Assembly: GCA_021155045.1 (NCBI GenBank)
Contig: JAJNQB010000001.1
Coordinates: 186,001 to 250,000, forward strand
Direction: 5' to 3'
From: Arcticibacter sp.
GTDB taxonomy: Bacteria > Bacteroidota > Bacteroidia > 2-12-FULL-35-15
DNA length: 64,000 nucleotides
Numbering within the stretch: position 1 is the stretch's first letter; each line of letters opens with the position of its first letter. The position numbers and the translations under genes were made by a program. Below, in pieces: positions 25,181 through 34,337 of the stretch. The notes under the pieces were generated by a model. It worked only from the letters and a program-made list of their open reading frames with translations. It was not told the origin of the DNA and made no database searches.

Positions 25181-26557
25181 TTACTTATATTTTTTGTTTT
25201 TTTTCATCAAATAATCAACGATAAATAGGCTGGAAACTAGAAATGGAAGTATGGGTATTTTAAAACGAACGAGAGCCCCAAAGTTTGAAGTAGTTAACCC
25301 AATCATAAAAGCAAAAAGCATGGTAAATATGAAGCAGAACAACAAAAGTGGGTTTTTTACTATTAATTGAAACACTCCAGTAATTTTTGTTTTAAACAAA
25401 ATATAAATTACAAAAACTAATAAGAATAAATTTTCTAATCCAGCTATAAGTAAAACTAAGCTTTTGCTTTCCCATATATAAGGTCGGAATAGCCCTGCGT
25501 TTACTGCTGGAAAAAAAAGTTTGAGCATACCTCCAACTGTGCCATCAAAATCACCAATATTAAAACTAGAGCCCCCATAATAATCTTGTTTTAAATCGTA
25601 ACTTGTGATTGCTGCTGTTTCTAAAGCATTGTCAATTGAAAATTTCGACATATTATCTCCAAGTTTAGTGAGAACAAAATAGGAAACAAGTGAAACAGCA
25701 AACAATAAAATAGGGAAGAAAAAAAAAGACAAGAAAGGACTTTTGAGTTTTACGATTTTATCGTAAAAAATCCACAATAATCCACCAGGAAACAACACTA
25801 AAAAAATATATGGTTTAATGCTTATTATCATCCAAGAACTTAACAATAACAATAGTAATAATTTATATGACCGATCTTTCTTTATAAAAAAATTATGTGC
25901 ACTATAAACAAATAATAACGTAGAAGTGTAAGTATATGTGTCTTTAGAAACTCCTCCCGCCCAAAATAACGTAGAAGGAAAATATAGTACAGCAAAGGCT
26001 ATATTTTTTTTAATTTCTGGAACGTACGATTGAAAAAGCACAAATATTTTCCAAACACCAAGATAGGAGATGTAAGCTAATAGAATAGAAGTTAAAAAAT
26101 AACTCCGTCCGGTTAAAATGGTAAGTACGCTTGTTAATTTAACAACCATAAATGTTTTTGAATCAAAATAAAGATAAGACCATGGATATCCAGTTCGGTC
26201 GTTAAATAAAGAGTGGGCTTCTGGAGAAGGAGGAGAAAACAAAGCTTCAAAATACTTTGATGGACTTTGATAAAATAATTTTGCCATTGCCATAGACGAT
26301 TCAAAGTAAGAAGTTGTATCGCCTCCTTGATAGTAATACAGATAAATTAAACAGAAAATCAAAGAGCCTAAAAGTTTTAAGAAAAGTCCTTTTATATAAA
26401 ATTTATAAATAGGTTCCTTTATACTTTTTTTGTGAGCATACAAAAAAGAAAACATAAAAATACCAAGTAATAAAATTACAAGGGCTACAAATTCCCAATT
26501 TTCAACAACAATTCGTTGGTCATATTCCCATATTTCTCTTTCAACGATTGCAGCCAC
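25181..26557 (-). CDS. Multi-pass membrane protein, candidate Wzy-type polymerase
   Basis: A 458-residue protein with about 10 hydrophobic segments and a large loop of mixed character (about 95-130, YFEALFSPPSPEAHSLF). The motif YFPSTLFWAGGVSKD (about 205-219) is a pattern I associate with Bacteroidota exopolysaccharide membrane proteins of unknown or polymerase-like role. A Wzy polymerase is otherwise missing from the locus, and this is the only remaining large polytopic protein beside the flippase. It sits 12 bp downstream of galE on the minus strand. Call by context; O-acetylase or other transporters cannot be excluded. Confidence 0.55.
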   Translation of the reverse strand: MAAIVEREIWEYDQRIVVENWEFVALVILLLGIFMFSFLYAHKKSIKEPIYKFYIKGLFLKLLGSLIFCLIYLYYYQGGDTTSYFESSMAMAKLFYQSPSKYFEALFSPPSPEAHSLFNDRTGYPWSYLYFDSKTFMVVKLTSVLTILTGRSYFLTSILLAYISYLGVWKIFVLFQSYVPEIKKNIAFAVLYFPSTLFWAGGVSKDTYTYTSTLLFVYSAHNFFIKKDRSYKLLLLLLLSSWMIISIKPYIFLVLFPGGLLWIFYDKIVKLKSPFLSFFFFPILLFAVSLVSYFVLTKLGDNMSKFSIDNALETAAITSYDLKQDYYGGSSFNIGDFDGTVGGMLKLFFPAVNAGLFRPYIWESKSLVLLIAGLENLFLLVFVIYILFKTKITGVFQLIVKNPLLLFCFIFTMLFAFMIGLTTSNFGALVRFKIPILPFLVSSLFIVDYLMKKNKKYK

Positions 26558-26569
26558 TTTTGGATTTTA

Positions 26570-27610
26570 TTAAGAAAGAATTTGATTGTTTTTTTCCCAT
26601 TTCCATGCACTTTCCATCATTTCATCTAATGTGTATTTTGCTTTCCATTCTAATATTTTTTCTGTTAACGATGTGTCTGAATAAATAGCAGCAACATCTC
26701 CAGCTCTTCTGGAGCCAATTTTAAAATTTAATTTCACTCCCGAAATTTTTTCAAACGATTGAATAGCTTCAAGAACACTCACTCCGTTTCCGGTTCCTAA
26801 ATTGAAAATTGAAAAATTATTTTTTTGCTTTTTGTCTATCAAATAATTTAATGCTTTTATATGTGCAGAAGCGATGTCTGTTACATGTACATAATCTCTT
26901 ATACAAGAGCCATCACGGGTTTTGTAGTCATCACCATAAACGGTCATTTCTTTTATTTTACCTATGGCTGTTTGTGTTATAATAGGAACAAGATTATTAG
27001 GCTTGTTTATTGGATTTTCGCCTATTAAACCTGATACATGTGCGCCAACTGGGTTAAAATAGCGAAGGGCGATAATTTGTAAGTTATTATTAGTTGATTT
27101 ACTATAATCTTTTAGAATTTCTTCACCTATTTGTTTTGTGTATGCGTAGGGCGATTCTGCTTTGTTTAAAGGCGTTTCTTCGCTTACAGGCAATGTAGCA
27201 ATGTTGCCATAAACAGAACAAGAGGAAGAAAAAATAAAATTTTCTATATTATTACTCCCACAAGCTTCCATAACATTTAGTTGTGAATTTATATTGTTAT
27301 GGTAATATTTGTAAGGATTTTCAACTGATTCGGGAACAGATTTAAATGCAGCAAAATGAATTACACCAACAATATTGCTGTATTTTTTAAATAGTTTATC
27401 CGTTTCTTCTTTATTACACAAATCAATATCAAAAAAGTCGAATGGTTTAGGATTTATTTTTTTGATAAGCTCATACGTTTTATTTGTTGAATTGGAATAA
27501 TTGTCGATACTTACAATGTGAAAATCTGTGTGTTCTAATAGTTCAATGATTGCATGAGAACCAATATAGCCTGCGCCTCCTGTAACGATTACTGTTTTCT
27601 TTTCGTTCAT
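26570..27610 (-). CDS. galE: UDP-glucose 4-epimerase
   Basis: A 346-residue extended SDR, the normal GalE length. VTGGAGYIGSHAIIELL (9-25) binds NAD; SSS-CSVYG and Y155-x3-K159 (SPYAYTK) are catalytic; LRYFNPVGAH and GDDYKTRDGSCIRDYVHV are GalE-specific signatures, as is the ending LEWKAKYTLDEMMESAWKWE. It interconverts UDP-Glc and UDP-Gal, providing donors for the adjacent transferases. It is followed by the candidate polymerase and preceded 3 bp away by a SpoIIAA-like gene, so the three may be one transcript. Confidence 0.95.
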   Translation of the reverse strand: MNEKKTVIVTGGAGYIGSHAIIELLEHTDFHIVSIDNYSNSTNKTYELIKKINPKPFDFFDIDLCNKEETDKLFKKYSNIVGVIHFAAFKSVPESVENPYKYYHNNINSQLNVMEACGSNNIENFIFSSSCSVYGNIATLPVSEETPLNKAESPYAYTKQIGEEILKDYSKSTNNNLQIIALRYFNPVGAHVSGLIGENPINKPNNLVPIITQTAIGKIKEMTVYGDDYKTRDGSCIRDYVHVTDIASAHIKALNYLIDKKQKNNFSIFNLGTGNGVSVLEAIQSFEKISGVKLNFKIGSRRAGDVAAIYSDTSLTEKILEWKAKYTLDEMMESAWKWEKNNQILS

Positions 27611-27613
27611 AAT

Positions 27614-28063
27614 TTAACTCTTCTTTTTTCTTACAAATTTTTCACCTGGCAAAACAAAAAATGTTTTTAACCAACTGAGTGCACTTGTTTTATTTGAAAA
27701 CATCTTTGTTGGCACTTTTGGTTTGTATATTTTCAAATATAAATTAAACATCAGTTTGTTTGCCATAGAATTGGTAACGAATGCAATTGCAATTCTTTTT
27801 TTTGTAGCATCTTCAGTTTGCCCGTAAGCTTTTGCTTCTTCCGTAATTGAATATTTTTCACTTGCATCAAACAAAACCAATGCGCTTCTATCACCTAATA
27901 GATTATTGGATACTTCAAAATATTCCTGTATTTTTTCAAGTGTTAAATGTGCTCCTTTTTTTATTTTAATGTTCAAAATCCCGTCCTCATCAATACGCAT
28001 TTCTGCGACTGATGTCTCTGCCTTTTTCATTTTGGCTATTATTTTTTGTTTGCGGGGATGCAA
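27614..28063 (-). CDS. SpoIIAA/STAS-like hypothetical protein
   Basis: A 149-residue soluble protein. The core (about 18-140) reads as alternating strands and helices: MRIDEDGILNIKIKKGAHLTLEKIQEYFEV, ALVLFDASEKYSITEEAKAYGQ and KRIAIAFVTNSMANKLMFNLYLKIYKPKVPTKMFSNKTSALSWLK, which resembles the SpoIIAA-like (STAS/Sec14) fold found in many Bacteroidota. There is no conserved phospho-acceptor Ser-Ser-Gly motif. The C-terminus is basic (KFVRKKKS). A second start (28030, MKKAETSV) is possible and more like the family. Function unknown. Confidence 0.65.
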   Translation of the reverse strand: MHPRKQKIIAKMKKAETSVAEMRIDEDGILNIKIKKGAHLTLEKIQEYFEVSNNLLGDRSALVLFDASEKYSITEEAKAYGQTEDATKKRIAIAFVTNSMANKLMFNLYLKIYKPKVPTKMFSNKTSALSWLKTFFVLPGEKFVRKKKS

Positions 28064-28134
28064 CCCAAAATTAAGTAAAAATAATCAAACGCCATTTTAA
28101 AAATTCATAGTAAATTTATACTTTAAATTCTTAA

Positions 28135-28226
28135 GGGCAGTTCTAAAAAATAACGTTTAAATTTCCTCCGACCACAGGCGAAGGTTAAGGGTTGTGTATT
28201 TGAAAGCACTATTTTTAGAACTGCTC
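28135..28226. mobile_element. MITE-like element (92 bp) flanked by TTAA
   Basis: A 92-bp segment begins GGGCAGTTCTAAAAA and ends TTTTTAGAACTGCTC: 15-bp terminal inverted repeats with one mismatch. Both ends are flanked directly by TTAA (28131-28134 and 28227-28230), as expected of a target-site duplication. No ORF fits inside. The size, ends and duplication match a non-autonomous miniature element moved by a transposase not in this window. It lies 23 bp upstream of the RelA/SpoT start and so forms most of that gene's leader. An exact copy of the repeat sits at the end of rdgB (5338-5352). Confidence 0.6.
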
Positions 28227-28249
28227 TTAAACAAATCGCGATTACATTT

Positions 28250-30472
28250 ATGCAAAAGCAGCAAGAAATTGATTTAGAAGCAGAGAAAAAGGAAATTTTG
28301 AAAAGATACCGAGCTTTATTAAGAGCTTGTAAGCGATCAATTCAAAAAGGCGACAAAGAATTGATTCGTAAAGCTTTTGATATTGCTTTGGAAGCGCATA
28401 AAGATATGCGAAGGAAAACAGGAGAGCCTTATATATATCATCCTATCGAAGTTGCTCATATTTGTGCCGAAGAAATTGGTTTGGGAACTACATCAGTAGT
28501 TTGTGCTCTTTTACATGATGTTGTTGAAGATACAGACTTAACATTAGATGATATCAAAGGTTTATTTGGAGAAAAGGTTGCTAAAATTATTGATGGTCTT
28601 ACAAAAATATCTGGTGTTTTCGACCAAAGTTCATCTATTCAAGCCGAAAATTTCAGAAAAATATTACTTACGCTTGCTGAGGATGTTCGTGTAATTTTAA
28701 TAAAACTCGCAGATAGATTACATAATATGCGAACGCTTGATAGCATGAAGCGAGATAAACAATTGAAGATAGCCTCTGAAACGCTTTATTTATATTCTCC
28801 TCTTGCTCATCGTTTAGGGTTAAATGCAATAAAAACAGAATTAGAAGATCTGTGCTTAAAATATACCGAACCAGAAATATTTAATGAAATAGTTCAAAAG
28901 CTTGAAGCAGGAGAACCTGAACGTAAAAAATTCATTTCTAAATTTATTGAGCCAATAAAAGAAATTTTATCCGAGCAAGGTTTAAAAGCTAAAATTATTG
29001 GTCGTCCAAAATCAATTTACTCCATCAATAATAAAATGAAAACTAAAGGAGTAACGTTTGACGAAATATTTGATCTTTTTGCTATCAGAGTAATTATTGA
29101 TACTAGTCCCGAAAAAGAAAAATCAGATTGTTGGAGGGTTTATTCAATTGTTACTGATTTTTATCAGCCTAGCCCCGATAGATTAAGGGATTGGATTAGT
29201 ACTCCAAAATCGAACGGCTACGAAAGCTTGCATACAACCGTTATGGGACCAGAAGGTAAATGGGTGGAAGTTCAAATTCGTACGGTTCGGATGGATGAAT
29301 TAGCAGAAAAAGGATACGCAGCCCATTGGAAATATAAAGATAGCACAAGCGAAAGTCAGCTAGATGATTGGATTAGAAAGATTCGTGAAATATTAGATAA
29401 CCCACAAGAAAATGCACTTGAGTTTTTAGATGATTTTAAATTAAATCTTTTTGCTGAAGAAATTTTTGCTTTTACACCAAAAGGTGAGATGAAAACATTG
29501 CCGATTGGAGCAACTGCATTAGATTTTGCATTTGACATACATACAAAAGTGGGCGAAAAGTGTATCGGAGCTAAAGTAAATCATAAGCTTGTGCCTCTTA
29601 GTTATAAATTAAAAAGCGGAGATCAAGTAGAGGTTCTTACCTCAAGCAAACAAACACCAAAAGAAGATTGGTTGTCTTATGTTGTTACGGCAAGAGCAAA
29701 ATCCAAAATTAAAAATGCTTTAAAAGAAGAACGAAAAAAAATTGCTGAAGATGGTAGAGAAATGTTGGAACGAAAATTCAATCATCTTAAAATTGATTTT
29801 ACTGTTCAAAATATAAATGAGCTTGCAAATTTTTTTAAATTACCGAGCAGTCAAGAATTATTTTATCGGGTTTCTGTTGGAAATATTAATCTAAAACATT
29901 TAAAAGATTTCCATCAAGAACATGGGAAAATTACACACAAATCGGGGAGCCTCAATAAAAAGAAAGAAACAACCAAAAGTTTTGAGCAGATGGTTTCATC
30001 TGTTCGTGGAAAATCCGATTTGCTAGTTATTGGCGAAAATTTGAAAAAGATTGATTATAAACTTTCTCCCTGCTGCAATCCTATATCTGGGGATGATGTA
30101 TTTGGTTTTATAACGATAAACGAAGGAATAAAAATACACCGAGTGAATTGTCCTAATGCAGTTCAGTTGCTTTCAAATTATGCGTATAGAGTAGTAAAAG
30201 CAAAATGGACAAGTCAAGAATTAATTTCATTTTTAGCGGGGATAAAAATTACTGGAATTGACGAAGTTGGATTAGTAAACAATATCACAAAAATTATTTC
30301 CAACGAATTAAATGTTAACATGCGTTCGATAAGTTTTGATACCAATGATGGAACATTCGAAGGAACAATGATGGTATTTGTGCATGATACTGACCATTTA
30401 ACTGAATTGATGAAAAAACTTAAAAAAGTGAATGGTGTTTTGGCTGTAACACGGATGGATAGTGCAAATTAA
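28250..30472 (+). CDS. rsh: Bifunctional (p)ppGpp synthetase/hydrolase (RelA/SpoT, Rsh)
   Basis: A 740-residue long RSH alarmone enzyme. The HD hydrolase domain is intact (YHPIEVAHI, HD at 89-90, ED at 93-94 in LLHDVVEDTD), so ppGpp hydrolysis is likely. The synthetase domain follows (GRPKSIYSINNKM near 247, DLFAIRVI, PKSNGYESLHTTV). A TGS domain (about 403-465, FAFTPKGEMKTLP), a Cys-rich region (SPCCNPISGDDV) and a C-terminal ACT domain (about 660-738) complete the full-length layout. It acts in the stringent response in the cytosol. The MITE-like element directly upstream may affect its expression. Confidence 0.95.
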   Translation: MQKQQEIDLEAEKKEILKRYRALLRACKRSIQKGDKELIRKAFDIALEAHKDMRRKTGEPYIYHPIEVAHICAEEIGLGTTSVVCALLHDVVEDTDLTLDDIKGLFGEKVAKIIDGLTKISGVFDQSSSIQAENFRKILLTLAEDVRVILIKLADRLHNMRTLDSMKRDKQLKIASETLYLYSPLAHRLGLNAIKTELEDLCLKYTEPEIFNEIVQKLEAGEPERKKFISKFIEPIKEILSEQGLKAKIIGRPKSIYSINNKMKTKGVTFDEIFDLFAIRVIIDTSPEKEKSDCWRVYSIVTDFYQPSPDRLRDWISTPKSNGYESLHTTVMGPEGKWVEVQIRTVRMDELAEKGYAAHWKYKDSTSESQLDDWIRKIREILDNPQENALEFLDDFKLNLFAEEIFAFTPKGEMKTLPIGATALDFAFDIHTKVGEKCIGAKVNHKLVPLSYKLKSGDQVEVLTSSKQTPKEDWLSYVVTARAKSKIKNALKEERKKIAEDGREMLERKFNHLKIDFTVQNINELANFFKLPSSQELFYRVSVGNINLKHLKDFHQEHGKITHKSGSLNKKKETTKSFEQMVSSVRGKSDLLVIGENLKKIDYKLSPCCNPISGDDVFGFITINEGIKIHRVNCPNAVQLLSNYAYRVVKAKWTSQELISFLAGIKITGIDEVGLVNNITKIISNELNVNMRSISFDTNDGTFEGTMMVFVHDTDHLTELMKKLKKVNGVLAVTRMDSAN

Positions 30473-30530
30473 AGGATGTTATTTGTCCTAAAAAAAATCG
30501 TACTTTTATACTTCATTTTTACCAAATAAT

Positions 30531-31019
30531 ATGTCGGTTACAGAAACCAAAGAAACAGTAAAACAAATTTTTGCAGAATATTTGCAAAAACAAGGACACA
30601 GAAAAACGCCCGAACGTTTTGCTATACTCAATGAAATTTATTCTCAGGCAGAACATTTTGATATAGAAGGATTGTATATTCACATGAAAAATAAAAAATA
30701 TCGTGTGAGTAGAGCAACACTTTACAATACAATTGAATTGCTTTTAAATTGCAATTTGGTTACCAAACACCAATTTGGAAAAAATTTAGCACAGTTCGAA
30801 AAAGCTTTTGAATACAAACAACACGACCATTTAATATGCAGTGATTGCGAAAAAGTTTTCGAATTTTGCGACCCTCGTATTCAGCAAATTCAAAAAATGG
30901 CAGGAGAAATTCTTGGATTTGAAATTACCCATCACTCTTTAAATTTTTATGGAAAATGCAATAGCCTTAGTAAAAATGGAGAATGTGCTAATAGGAAACA
31001 AAAAAAGAAAAATAAATAA
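30531..31019 (+). CDS. Fur family transcriptional regulator
   Basis: A 162-residue winged-helix metalloregulator. The DNA-binding half has HRKTPERFAILNEIYSQAEHFDIEGLY and YRVSRATLYNTIELLLNCNLV, the classic Fur recognition helix. Metal sites are visible as HDHLICSDC (98-106) and a second Cys pair at C143/C152, probably a structural zinc. It may sense iron, zinc or peroxide; these cannot be separated by eye. It follows the RSH gene by 58 bp and precedes a STAS protein by 2 bp. No Fur box was recognised in the window. Confidence 0.9.
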   Translation: MSVTETKETVKQIFAEYLQKQGHRKTPERFAILNEIYSQAEHFDIEGLYIHMKNKKYRVSRATLYNTIELLLNCNLVTKHQFGKNLAQFEKAFEYKQHDHLICSDCEKVFEFCDPRIQQIQKMAGEILGFEITHHSLNFYGKCNSLSKNGECANRKQKKKNK

Positions 31020-31021
31020 CA

Positions 31022-31366
31022 ATGATATTCGGATATAAAAAATCAAAAGAAAAAAATGTCGCAGTCTTCTTGCTTCAGGGCGAGTTGATTGACAGAAATC
31101 AAGCAGATGGGTTAATGAAAGATGTTGAAACCTCTTTAAGTGCCAATGAAAATAAGGTAATATTAAATTTAGCAGAACTCAAATATTTGAATAGTAGCGG
31201 TTTAAATATCTTCATAAATATTTTAACAAAAGTTCGTAAGGCAGAAGGCGATGTTGCTGTGTGTTGCGTAAATGCGAAAATCACAGAATTGCTAGTAATA
31301 ACTAAACTAAATAATGTATTTAATATTTCGGAGTCGGTTGATAAAGCGATAGAAATTTTAAATTAA
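31022..31366 (+). CDS. STAS-domain anti-sigma factor antagonist-like protein
   Basis: A 114-residue single STAS domain. VAVFLLQGELIDRNQADGLMKDV and VILNLAELKYLNSSGLNIFINIL contain the conserved phospho-acceptor loop (N57-S58-S59-G60), where SpoIIAA-type proteins are phosphorylated by an anti-sigma kinase; the Asp before it is Asn here. The end (CCVNAKITELLVITKLNNVFNI) is typical. No partner kinase or sigma factor is in the window. It is translated in line with the Fur gene (2-bp gap) and 23 bp ahead of purA, so the three probably share a transcript. Confidence 0.85.
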   Translation: MIFGYKKSKEKNVAVFLLQGELIDRNQADGLMKDVETSLSANENKVILNLAELKYLNSSGLNIFINILTKVRKAEGDVAVCCVNAKITELLVITKLNNVFNISESVDKAIEILN

Positions 31367-31389
31367 TAATAATTTTTAAATTTTTTTTA

Positions 31390-32670
31390 ATGAAAGTAGA
31401 TGTATTGTTAGGTCTTCAATGGGGAGACGAAGGTAAAGGAAAAATTGTAGATGTATTAACTCCAAAATATGATATTATTGGACGTTTTCAGGGAGGACCA
31501 AATGCTGGACACACCTTAGAATTTAATGGAATTAAACATGTTTTGCATACCATTCCATCAGGAATTTTTCATGATAAAGCAGTTAATATCGTTGGAAATG
31601 GTGTAGTGATTGATCCTGTAATTTTTAAAAAAGAAATAGATGCTCTTTTAAAATTAGGTGTTGATGTAAAATCAAAACTTATTTTAGCAAAAAGAGCCCA
31701 TTTGATTTTGCCAACCCACAGATTATTAGATGCAGCATCAGAAGCTGCAAAAGGCTTAGAGAAAATTGGTTCAACTTTAAAAGGAATTGGACCAACTTAT
31801 ATGGATAAAACAGGACGTAATGGTTTACGTGTAGGGGATATCAGTTTACCTAATTTCAAACAAAAATATAATGCGTTAATTGAAAAGCACAAACAAATTT
31901 TAAGTCATCATAATTTTGAATATAATCTAGCAGAGCTTGAGCCTGTTTGGTTTGAAGGGATTGAAGTTTTAAAATCATTACAACATATAGAAAGTGAACA
32001 TTATATCAATGATGCTTTAAAATCCAATAAAACAATTTTAGCAGAAGGAGCTCAAGGCTCTTTGCTTGATATTGATTTTGGTTCTTATCCATTTGTTACA
32101 TCATCGAATACAATTTGTGCAGGAGCTTGTACTGGTTTAGGAATAGCGCCAAATAAAATTGGAAATGTTATTGGAATTTTTAAAGCTTATTGTACTCGTG
32201 TGGGTAGTGGTCCTTTTCCAACAGAATTAAATGATGAGGTAGGAGAACAAATTCGTAAAACAGGAAATGAATTTGGCTCAACAACAGGAAGAGCAAGAAG
32301 AACAGGGTGGTTAGATATCCCTGCTTTAAAATATGCTGTCATGATTAATGGTGTAACTGAATTGATTATGATGAAAGCAGATGTGTTGAGCGGCTTTGAA
32401 ACTATTAAAGTTTGTACTGCTTACAATTATCAAGGTAAAAAAATTGATTATTTGCCTTACGATTATTCACCAGAGTTATTGAGTCCAATTTATACAGAGT
32501 TAAAAGGATGGAAACAAGATTTAACAGGGTTAAATAATCCAAGTCAAATGCCCGATTCATTAAATGAATATATATCATTTGTTGAAAAAGAAACAGGCGT
32601 CCCAATTTCTATTGTATCAGTAGGTCCTGATAGAACACAAACGTTGATTCGCAAAAAAGAATTGGTATAG
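31390..32670 (+). CDS. purA: Adenylosuccinate synthetase
   Basis: A 426-residue enzyme of normal length that joins IMP and aspartate using GTP, the first committed step to AMP. The GTP loop GLQWGDEGKGKIVD (8-21), FQGGPNAGHT, GIGPTYMDKTGRNGLRVGD, EGAQGSLLDIDFGSYPFVTSSNT and TTGRARRTGWLD are all canonical PurA signatures. It is cytosolic and presumably essential. Followed 37 bp later by the OstA-like gene. No unusual feature. Confidence 0.97.
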   Translation: MKVDVLLGLQWGDEGKGKIVDVLTPKYDIIGRFQGGPNAGHTLEFNGIKHVLHTIPSGIFHDKAVNIVGNGVVIDPVIFKKEIDALLKLGVDVKSKLILAKRAHLILPTHRLLDAASEAAKGLEKIGSTLKGIGPTYMDKTGRNGLRVGDISLPNFKQKYNALIEKHKQILSHHNFEYNLAELEPVWFEGIEVLKSLQHIESEHYINDALKSNKTILAEGAQGSLLDIDFGSYPFVTSSNTICAGACTGLGIAPNKIGNVIGIFKAYCTRVGSGPFPTELNDEVGEQIRKTGNEFGSTTGRARRTGWLDIPALKYAVMINGVTELIMMKADVLSGFETIKVCTAYNYQGKKIDYLPYDYSPELLSPIYTELKGWKQDLTGLNNPSQMPDSLNEYISFVEKETGVPISIVSVGPDRTQTLIRKKELV

Positions 32671-32707
32671 TAATTGCCTTTTGCATTGCTCTATTTATAC
32701 CAAAAAA

Positions 32708-34315
32708 ATGAACAAAACAGAAAATACAACATTGAGCATTTTTACAATGAAACTATTTTTTGTTTTGTTTTTTTTACTTCCAATCATTTCACTCTCTCAA
32801 AGTACCGTTAAATCTGATGGTAAGAAGATCGAAATCGTAAATGCAAATTCTTTGAAGTCTGCAAATAATATTGCAAATGGAGCTAAACGTTTGATTGGCG
32901 ATGTTCAGTTTAAGCAAGATAATACCTTAATGTTTTGTGATAGTGCTTACTTTTATAAAGACAATTCTCTAGACGCCTTTGGTCATATAAGAATTCAGCA
33001 AGGAGATAGTATTAATCTTTATGGAGAGCTATTAAAATATGATGGTAATACAAAAAAAGCGATCATCACAAAAAATGTAACAGTTAATAAAGGAGATATG
33101 CAATTAACTACAGAAACGCTTAATTATGACGTTTCTTCAAGTGTTGGTTATTACACAACTCCCGCAAAAATTATTAATAGAGAAAATACATTAACAAGTG
33201 CAACAGGATATTTTTTTGCCAAGTCAAATGATTTAACATTCAAAAAAGATGTTGTTTTAACCAATCCTCAATTTGTTATTAATTGCGATACAATGCGGTA
33301 CAACACAGGTTCAAAAGTAACTTACTTTAAAGGTCCAACTACGATAAAAAGCAAAGAAAATTTGATTTATTGTGAAGACGGTTGGTATGACACATTTAAA
33401 GATCAATCCCGATTTAGTAAAAATTCTTATATAATAACGGAAGAACAAAAGATGCTTGGTGATAGTTTGTATTACGATAGAAAAAAAGGAGTAGGCAGAG
33501 CACTTAAAAATGTTCAAATAATTGATACTGCACAAAAAATTACAATAAAAGGAGATTATGCAAAATACAACGAATTTGAGGATTTGTCGATTGTTACGGG
33601 CAATACATTATTTATCCAATATTTCGAAAAAGATACGTTGTACCTACATGCCGATACATTGAAAGCTCTTGGTGACGATAAAAAAAAACGAATAGACCAC
33701 ACTCATTCAAAGGCTAAAAAAGATACTTCAGCAAATGATAACAAACAATTATTTGCATACCATAAAGTGAAGTTTTTTAAAAATGATATTCAAGGCAAAT
33801 GCGATTCGTTATATTACAATGTAAACGATTCTATTATGAAAATGAGAGGAAAACCTGTTTTGTGGAGTTCGGAAAACCAATTAACTGCTGATAGTGTAAA
33901 TATTACAACAGGAAGTAAGTCTTTAAAAGGGATGGAATTAAAAGGAAATTGCTTTATAATTTCTGAAGAAGATAGTGTACATTTTAACCAAATAAAAGGT
34001 AAAAACATGAACGGATTTTTTAAGGATAATAAATTAGCGAGAGTTGATATTTCTGGCAATGGACAAACCATTTATTATGTAACCGAAATAAATAAAGAAA
34101 CAAAAAAAGAAGACATTAAAGCAGTTAATAGGGCTGATTGTAGCGATATTACTATCTATTTAAAAAATAACGAATTTGAAAAAATTAATTTTATTACAAA
34201 ACCAGATGCGACACTGTTTCCAATTGATAAAATTGATATTAAAGAATTTAAGCTAAAAGATTTTGTTTGGAGGAAAAAAGAACGACCTTTGGATAAGGCT
34301 TCTATTTTTAATTAA
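32708..34315 (+). CDS. OstA-like (LptA/LptD N-terminal type) exported protein
   Basis: A 535-residue exported protein rich in short beta repeats of the OstA type: GAKRLIGDVQFKQDNTLMFCDSAYFYKDN, AFGHIRIQQGDSINLYGELLKYDG and similar units recur through most of the chain. Such jellyroll ladders bind LPS in LptA and LptD; here the length suggests an elongated periplasmic bridge. A signal peptide (KLFFVLFFLLPIISLSQ) lies at 14-31. The frame is open to a TTG at 32681; ATG 32708 has the A-rich leader usual for the group, and ATG 32747 would give the tidiest signal peptide. It follows purA directly; a role in LPS transport is inferred from the fold. Confidence 0.8.
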   Translation: MNKTENTTLSIFTMKLFFVLFFLLPIISLSQSTVKSDGKKIEIVNANSLKSANNIANGAKRLIGDVQFKQDNTLMFCDSAYFYKDNSLDAFGHIRIQQGDSINLYGELLKYDGNTKKAIITKNVTVNKGDMQLTTETLNYDVSSSVGYYTTPAKIINRENTLTSATGYFFAKSNDLTFKKDVVLTNPQFVINCDTMRYNTGSKVTYFKGPTTIKSKENLIYCEDGWYDTFKDQSRFSKNSYIITEEQKMLGDSLYYDRKKGVGRALKNVQIIDTAQKITIKGDYAKYNEFEDLSIVTGNTLFIQYFEKDTLYLHADTLKALGDDKKKRIDHTHSKAKKDTSANDNKQLFAYHKVKFFKNDIQGKCDSLYYNVNDSIMKMRGKPVLWSSENQLTADSVNITTGSKSLKGMELKGNCFIISEEDSVHFNQIKGKNMNGFFKDNKLARVDISGNGQTIYYVTEINKETKKEDIKAVNRADCSDITIYLKNNEFEKINFITKPDATLFPIDKIDIKEFKLKDFVWRKKERPLDKASIFN

Positions 34316-34337
34316 TAAAAAATAAAAATTTCAAATA

